Source of the DNA: Prevotella sp.
GTDB taxonomy: Bacteria > Bacteroidota > Bacteroidia > Bacteroidales > Bacteroidaceae
Reading direction: 5' to 3'
Length of the DNA stretch: 47,461 nucleotides
Assembly: GCA_024690505.1 (NCBI GenBank)
Contig: JAILPA010000062.1
Coordinates: forward strand, 1 to 47,461
Shown here piece by piece: positions 43,701 through 47,461 of the stretch (within the stretch, counting starts at the first letter, position 1; each line of letters starts with the position of its first letter). A program made the position numbers and the translations under genes. The notes beneath the pieces were generated by a model that did not search any database, was not told the DNA's origin, and saw only the letters and a list, made by a program, of their open reading frames with translations.

Positions 43701-43846
43701 TCCTTCATGGCCTGAAGGTCGGCACGAATGCCTTCCTGGCTCACGTTGCCGTACATCCAGTACCAGAACGTCCAGGGACGTGCCATGTCGGTGGCGCGTG
43801 AGGTGGTGGCAAGAGCCAGCAGCAGTAGGATGATCAGTCGTCTCAT
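40745..43846 (-). CDS. GH106 alpha-L-rhamnosidase, secreted
   Basis: 1033 residues from the ATG at 43846 (MRRLIILLLLALATTSRA signal peptide); upstream open frame runs through the intercistronic hairpin and is rejected. Family features: PWTFWYWMYGNVSQEGIRADLQAMKDAGLGGCYLMPI at the N-terminus, GHTNATAGGARGLECDKFSREAV, LHVDSWECGSQNWSKNFAQEFERRRGYD, SAESVAPTMVSDGMTHYKYVDFPMGEYW, and a C-terminal beta-sandwich (VAHVWLNGHDLGIVWMPPYEVD). It removes terminal rhamnose, for example from rhamnogalacturonan. Residues about 66-80 (ETPSSLPQRGEADAL) look like an in-frame palindromic insertion. Confidence 0.9.
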   Translation of the reverse strand: MRRLIILLLLALATTSRATDMARPWTFWYWMYGNVSQEGIRADLQAMKDAGLGGCYLMPIRGAAETPSSLPQRGEADALSSNFWKMVDCALAQADSLGLGMGIHICDGFALAGGPWISPEESMQKIVFADTVLTGGFRHLRMPKPAHYESYYEDIAVYAVPIGQEPEAASPKLTCSPEVTLNTKGVLCADEPCWIQYVFDEPALVRHIEIEPSGNNIQSQRLLVKASDDGVLFHEVKALAPPRQGWQNTGFNTTFSIPPTKARFFRFEWTPEGTEPGAEDLDAAKWKPVLRLKSIKLGSWPLLDNWEGKAGYVWRIAPETPATDLSAKDLLRPTDLVCAQMDGDMLEIDLPKGLWRILRIGHTSTGHTNATAGGARGLECDKFSREAVAKQVDRWFGLFMNRPNRKAIEYLHVDSWECGSQNWSKNFAQEFERRRGYDILPLLPVYAGVPMVGGEEALRDIRKTIDELVNEVFFATVAQKAKDYGVRLSAESVAPTMVSDGMTHYKYVDFPMGEYWLNSPTHDKPNDMLDAISGAHVYGKPIVQAEGFTEVRGVWDETPASIKTLLDRNLALGMNRLFFHVFTHNPWTDLRPGMTLDGIGLFFQRDQTWFPEARALTDYVTRCQRLLQRGRPVTDIAVFTGEEYPRRALTPDRLVPMLPGLFGAERVASEQQRLANHGQPMTESPVGVRHSAGILDLKDWINPLHGYHYDSMNPDALLTQPFNYKVLVVPEGCRVSPEVSARIDQLRANGVAVIDRPYTQAHFDHLPPDAVLPQGVAFCHRRDAATDIYFLSNQLDTVQTFTAAFRCNDGDVTVYDPMTDRCTTPVDDILRHDSLTVVRLTMQPRQALFVLIGDDSMKSEVVSKWSSPLEPNQPRRQMTWQTKGGWRMSFAENGVQMKTDTLFSWADHRDDAVRYYSGHVRYSTTLMYKAKDMDGRVVLALGDVRDVAHVWLNGHDLGIVWMPPYEVDATDHLLQGKNTLEVEVVNTWHNALRGADRGTPPYPGIWTNATYRTKGDALLPAGLLGPVELRTKD
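43604..43660 (-). repeat. In-frame palindromic insertion in the GH106 gene
   Basis: Outer arms GCTGCT (43604-43609) and AGCAGC (43655-43660), inner arms TCAGCCT (43617-43623) and AGGCTTGA (43638-43645) with one bulge. The loop contains TCCCCGTTGTGG. It encodes a Pro/Ser/Gln/Gly patch between two conserved segments of the enzyme. Confidence 0.4.
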
Positions 43847-43860
43847 GCGGTATGAACGGC

Positions 43861-43900
43861 AGTGCCCCCCGTCCCATTGTGGCATGGGAGGGGGGGCGCT
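43861..43900. terminator. Strong hairpin between pectate lyase and GH106 genes
   Basis: Arms 43861-43877 and 43884-43900 pair at 16 of 17 positions (one G-U, one mismatch) around the loop TGTGGC; the stem includes six consecutive G-C pairs. No U-tract follows on the minus strand. It lies 14 nt upstream of the GH106 start and 8 nt after the lyase stop, so it could attenuate or stabilise the mRNA between the two. Confidence 0.7.
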
Positions 43901-43908
43901 GTGCTTCC

Positions 43909-46665
43909 TTAGTTCTTCATAATCTTCACGGTGTGTACCCGTCCGGTGGCATCGGTCACTTTCATCAAGTAGACCTCGTGAGGCAGCATCTTCTCCACCT
44001 GCTTGCCATCGACAGTGAAGAACTGGCGCTTCACCACGTCGAGCCCTTCCTCGCTCCACACGGGGTGTACGGCCTGACTGGCATCGCCTGTTACTGCCAC
44101 GCCGAAGCGCTGAGTAAAGGTTGTCGAGCCGTCGTTCACGGTGATGTCGTAGTTTTGAGCACAGGGTGAGGTGAAGTCGGCAGCTGTGACGAGCATTGAT
44201 GTGCCGTCGAAGCTGATGCTCACGCCGTTGTCAGTCTGCTGTTCACAGGTGAATGTCGGTGTGACGCTCTTGCCGTTCTGTCCGAAGAATCCTGCGAAGT
44301 GCTGCTTCAGGTCGATGGTGCCGTCAGTGCCTGGCTCCAATGCGATGTATGGGTGTGCCATGAAGTCGAGATAGTCTTCCAGAAGTGTCCATCCATCGCC
44401 ATCGGGGTCGTCGTTGTGGTTGGCAGTAGCGGGGTTGCTGCCGATGGTCTTCTCCCACCAGTCGGGCATGCCGTCCTGGTCGGTGTCCCAGTCGGCAGAA
44501 CGTGTCTCTTCGGGCCACACCTCCCAGCCTCCGTTCTCTTGGTCGACAATGTCGGCTTCGTTGTCAATCTCGCCTTTGATCTTCGACTTTGAGCCGATGT
44601 AAGTGTGTGTGCCGCTGAGTGTCTCGCTGACCACGCGCTTATGCTGCTCGTCGCGCACGGGCATGGTGGCGCCTGCTGTCGATGTGACAATCTTCAGCGC
44701 GTCCTTTGCCGTATGTATGGTGGCATACGAGGGGAACAACGGTTCGCTGACGCGGTATTGGTATGTGGTGGGAATGTTGCCCGTGGCATTGTAGGTCACG
44801 TTGGCGGCGTCCTGTGTCTGCGAGTGGTCTTTGTTCTCGCGTATGTTGCCCTTGATGTAGGCCTGGTCGCGTCCGTTGGGATTGATGGCGTCCTCGAAGT
44901 CCTGTGTGAAGAGGGTGGTGCGTCGGGTGTCGGCTCCCATCTTGTAGTAGTTGTTCACGAAGTTCACGGCGTGGCAGTTGCCGTCGGTGGTGCGGCCGTG
45001 CCAGTTATAGCACACGTTATTGAAGAGGTCGAGTCCGCCAATGGGTATGTTCTGTGCGTCCATGCCTCCGCCCATGCTCCAGTTGCGTCCCTCGCAGTTG
45101 AGCAGCAGGTTGTGGTGCCACGAGCCTATCTGTCCGTCAATGGTGGCGGCATAGCCGTGGTTCGTGCCGTCGGAGTAGTTTTTGTGGCCTGTGATGCCGA
45201 GTGCCTCGAAGATGCCGCTGTACTGGAACGAGATGTTGTATGCGCCACGCCCGCTGACGGTCTCGTCGGTTCCCCAGGCTGCCGTGCAGTGGTCTACTAT
45301 GGCGTGGTTGGCGCCGCTCATTCCCATGGCGTTGCCGGTGTTCTCGCCGTAGATGCCGAGTCCTCTCTTGAAACGCATGTGCCGGCAGATGATGTCGGAG
45401 CCGATATTTATGTTCGACGCTTTGATGCAGACGCCCTTGCCCGGTGCTGTCTGTCCGGCGATGTAGGCGTAGGGCTTGGTGAAGTACGACTCGAAGTCGA
45501 GCTCGATGATGCCGCTTACGTCGAACACGATGTAGCGCGGCTCGTTAATCTCCGTCAGTCCGTAGAGCAGTGTGCCTGGCTCTTTCGTCCCGGCGAGGCT
45601 CGTCACATGATAGACGATGCCGCCACGACCGCCTTGAGCGAAGCGGCCATAGCCCTCGGCCCCAGGGAAGGCCAGTTGGCGCGGACGGAACGACCACACT
45701 TGCCCCTTGAAGACCTTGCCCGTGGCATCGACCTCGTCAACACGCCAGTAGTAGGTCTGGGCGGTGGTCAGTCCGCTGACATTGAACTGTGTCTCTGTGC
45801 CCTCATATATATAAGATGTGGAGGCCTCTACCTCAGCGGCATCGGTGCCCATCACCAGTCGGTGCTTCACGGCCACGGTGGCAGGGAACCATGCCAGCGT
45901 GAGCGTGCCGTTGTCGGCATCCACATGGAAGTCGCGGTGGAAAGGTGTGGGATCGGTAGCCACCAGTGGCGAGCGGTCGATGAGTAGTCCGTTGAGCATC
46001 ATGTTCGTGGCCTGGTAGGTCTTACCCGCTGCTACCTCGGTGGTATAGGTGATGCTCACCTGCTCTCCCTCGGCCACGTTGAACTCCACGTATGAGAATG
46101 GTGCATCGCTCATCTTCAGGTCGCTGGCCGTCTGCTTCACGTTGGCAAATTGCACGCCCGTCTGCACCTGCTGCCCGTTCACGTCGACGCTGATGGTGGG
46201 CATGTCGCCGTTCTTCGGGTCTTTCCACACGTGGTAGGCGGCCACGCTGTGCTCGCCGGCTTCCAGTCCGCTGATGGTCACGGTGATGCTGGTCGGCGTG
46301 TCGGTGAGTGTGGGCGTGTTGCCATCGCTCTGTTCAATGAATGCCACCACGCCGTCGCCCATGAGGCGCAGTCCCGTCTGTCCGTTCTTGCCTGCCGTGC
46401 AGGTGTTCTTGTGCCATTGTGCACGCAGTGTGTTGGCGTTGCCCGAGGCTGCCACGGTGATGTTCAGCCCGTTGCCCAGCGTCAGCGATTCGCTCTGCAC
46501 TTGGTTGACGGCCCAGCCGGTGTAGTCGGGTTCGTTTACCTCGGCGTCCTGACGGCCCGTCATGTTGAAGTCGATGTTCTGTGCCGGGGCAGTGCTGGGG
46601 ATGAGTGCCAGGGCGGCAACGGCCACAAAAAGTCTCTTGATACGTTTCGTAGTGTTTAGTTTCAT
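43909..46665 (-). CDS. Pectate lyase (PL1-like), secreted, multidomain
   Basis: 918 residues with a signal peptide (1 to about 28, ending PAQ). Domains: N-terminal beta-sandwich or CBM-like region (30-225); fibronectin III-like region (about 230-325, LAWFPATVAVKHRLVMGTDAAEV, TYYWRVDEVDATGKVFKGQVWSF); parallel beta-helix lyase (about 330-640) opening FPGAEGYGRFAQGGRGGIVYHVTSL and containing YIAGQTAPGKGVCI, NHAIVDHCTAAWGTDE and GSWHHNLLLNCEGRNW; Ca-binding DTDQDGMPDWWE and DDPDGDGW repeats; and a C-terminal Bacteroidales secretion-type tail (VDGKQVEKMLP...VKIMKN). It cleaves polygalacturonan by beta-elimination. First gene of the operon with GH106 and esterase; -7 box TAACTTTG at 46715-46708. 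Confidence 0.9.
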   Translation of the reverse strand: MKLNTTKRIKRLFVAVAALALIPSTAPAQNIDFNMTGRQDAEVNEPDYTGWAVNQVQSESLTLGNGLNITVAASGNANTLRAQWHKNTCTAGKNGQTGLRLMGDGVVAFIEQSDGNTPTLTDTPTSITVTISGLEAGEHSVAAYHVWKDPKNGDMPTISVDVNGQQVQTGVQFANVKQTASDLKMSDAPFSYVEFNVAEGEQVSITYTTEVAAGKTYQATNMMLNGLLIDRSPLVATDPTPFHRDFHVDADNGTLTLAWFPATVAVKHRLVMGTDAAEVEASTSYIYEGTETQFNVSGLTTAQTYYWRVDEVDATGKVFKGQVWSFRPRQLAFPGAEGYGRFAQGGRGGIVYHVTSLAGTKEPGTLLYGLTEINEPRYIVFDVSGIIELDFESYFTKPYAYIAGQTAPGKGVCIKASNINIGSDIICRHMRFKRGLGIYGENTGNAMGMSGANHAIVDHCTAAWGTDETVSGRGAYNISFQYSGIFEALGITGHKNYSDGTNHGYAATIDGQIGSWHHNLLLNCEGRNWSMGGGMDAQNIPIGGLDLFNNVCYNWHGRTTDGNCHAVNFVNNYYKMGADTRRTTLFTQDFEDAINPNGRDQAYIKGNIRENKDHSQTQDAANVTYNATGNIPTTYQYRVSEPLFPSYATIHTAKDALKIVTSTAGATMPVRDEQHKRVVSETLSGTHTYIGSKSKIKGEIDNEADIVDQENGGWEVWPEETRSADWDTDQDGMPDWWEKTIGSNPATANHNDDPDGDGWTLLEDYLDFMAHPYIALEPGTDGTIDLKQHFAGFFGQNGKSVTPTFTCEQQTDNGVSISFDGTSMLVTAADFTSPCAQNYDITVNDGSTTFTQRFGVAVTGDASQAVHPVWSEEGLDVVKRQFFTVDGKQVEKMLPHEVYLMKVTDATGRVHTVKIMKN

Positions 46666-47045
46666 TGTTATGCTTGTTTTTGATTCTCTTCAACTAAAAG
46701 TCAGCTGCAAAGTTACAAAAAAAGCTTGTAAAAGCGAAGCGATTTTGGAAGATTAACGCAATTCGGCCTGAAATAAAGGCAAAGAGGGGAAGAATGAAGA
46801 AGTTCAATTTGGGTCAAATAGCAAATTGGGGAGGATTGGTGAAGGAGTTAGGTTGCCAAATCGTAACCCAAAATTAGGGTTCTGATGCAGGTTAATCGAC
46901 TAAGCAAATCGGGGCAGAATGGCATACCTTTCACCGTCCGTTCACTTCCAGTTTCTTATTCCGCAAACTGCTACATTTTGCATAGCGATGGATGCCAAAA
47001 GAAATAGTAGTTTTGCAGCCAGAATTAAAAAACGGAGTAAGAAAC
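46666..47045. other. Intergenic region before the recombinase
   Basis: Contains the lyase -7 box (TAACTTTG, minus strand, 46715-46708) and a TAGTTTTG box at 47008-47015 reading toward the recombinase, whose nearest TTTG (46977-46980) is 27 nt away, too far for a normal promoter. It looks more A/T-rich than its left neighbours. No tRNA or clear attachment-site repeat seen. Confidence 0.6.
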
Positions 47046-47461
47046 ATGAGAAGTACTTTTAACATTCTGTTCTATGTGAACAAGAGTAAGGAGAAGAACG
47101 GTGTGGTACCTGTGATGGGCAGGGTTACGATTAACGGGACTCAGTCGCAGTTCAGTTGCAAGAAGACGATTCCGCTTGACATGTGGGACGTGAAAGGCAA
47201 TTGTGCCAAAGGGCGCAGTAAGGAGGCTTTTCAGATTAACCGCGAACTGGATAACATCAAGGCGCAGATCATCAAGCATTATCAGCATCTTTCGGATAGG
47301 GAGGCTTTTGTGACGGCAGAGATGGTGCGCAATTCCTATCAGGGATTTGGCAACGAGTATGAAACGCTTCTGAGTGCTTTCGACAAAGACATTGCCAACC
47401 AGAAGAAACGTGTGGGCAAGGACAGGGCCGCAAGCACTCTTTGGGCTATGGAGCGTTCGCG
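47046..47461 (+). CDS. Tyrosine recombinase / integrase, 5' part
   Basis: The first 138 codons, running off the window edge. Translation begins MRSTFNILFYVNKSKEKNG and continues with VPVMGRVTINGTQSQFSCKK and IPLDMWDVKGNCAKGRSKEA. This is the Arm DNA-binding domain of Bacteroidetes site-specific recombinases (the family of conjugative-transposon integrases and phase-variation invertases). It is followed by the start of the SAM-like core-binding domain (ETLLSAFDKDIANQKKRVGKD, STLWAMERSR). The catalytic Arg/His/Tyr domain lies outside the window, so activity cannot be judged. Confidence 0.9.
   Translation, partial: MRSTFNILFYVNKSKEKNGVVPVMGRVTINGTQSQFSCKKTIPLDMWDVKGNCAKGRSKEAFQINRELDNIKAQIIKHYQHLSDREAFVTAEMVRNSYQGFGNEYETLLSAFDKDIANQKKRVGKDRAASTLWAMERS

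Noticed and set aside
44605..45987. 460-codon open frame antisense to the pectate lyase
   Set aside because: The lyase beta-helix is unmistakable; the antisense product is Val/Ala-rich without motifs.

Overview
The window looks like a chromosomal segment from a Bacteroidales bacterium, most likely Prevotella or a close relative. The evidence is the protein families present, the Bacteroidetes -33/-7 promoters (TTTG, 19-20 nt, TAnnTTTG) before several genes, start codons preceded by A/T-rich sequence such as TAATAATAAT rather than strong Shine-Dalgarno sites, and a GC content that looks moderately high. Genus is inferred; no rRNA or tRNA was seen.

Layout. 1-455: unresolved left edge. 456-1930: two tandem, probably duplicated, secreted SH3-like proteins. 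1940-3445 (-): leuA. 3652-6028: XRE/cupin regulator plus acyl-CoA ligase. 6268-8826: clpC behind a very good sigma-54 promoter. 9603-16456: operon of GH35 beta-galactosidase, MFS sugar transporter and a DUF5107/TPR protein. 16867-17859 (-): mutY. 17978-22822: purL overlapping two half-size chromate transporter genes. 22894-23946: GH43 arabinanase. 24100-27918 (-): SPOR lipoprotein, ruvX, def and a TPR protein. 28139-29005: three small envelope/stress genes. 29188-31131 (-): thrS. 31349-33604 (-): DUF5703-type secreted protein. 34110-36290: secreted HEXXH protein. 36974-38969: ABC ATPase, permease and GntR regulator. 39269-46665 (-): sialate-O-acetylesterase type esterase, GH106 rhamnosidase and pectate lyase. 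47046-end: 5' end of a tyrosine recombinase.

The carbohydrate genes share a theme. Pectate lyase, GH106, an acetylesterase, GH43 arabinanase and GH35 galactosidase are the activities needed to take apart pectin, notably rhamnogalacturonan I and its arabinan and galactan side chains. They are spread over several transcription units, and no SusC/SusD pair is in the window.

The most unusual feature is intergenic. Five arrays, at 9202, 16575, 23945, 36474 and 39086, each contain four units of exactly 22 bp, and each unit has its own dyad. Three sit inside one dispersed repeat of about 280 bp (copies at about 9098, 16483 inverted, and 38975). In the best arrays unit 1 is the reverse complement of unit 3 and unit 2 of unit 4. 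The array at 23945 keeps the design with an unrelated motif, so the architecture seems conserved rather than the letters. Nearby lie long hairpins, 7- and 8-bp tandem repeats at gene junctions, and short palindromes inserted in frame in secreted enzymes. I know of no name or function for the 22-bp arrays.
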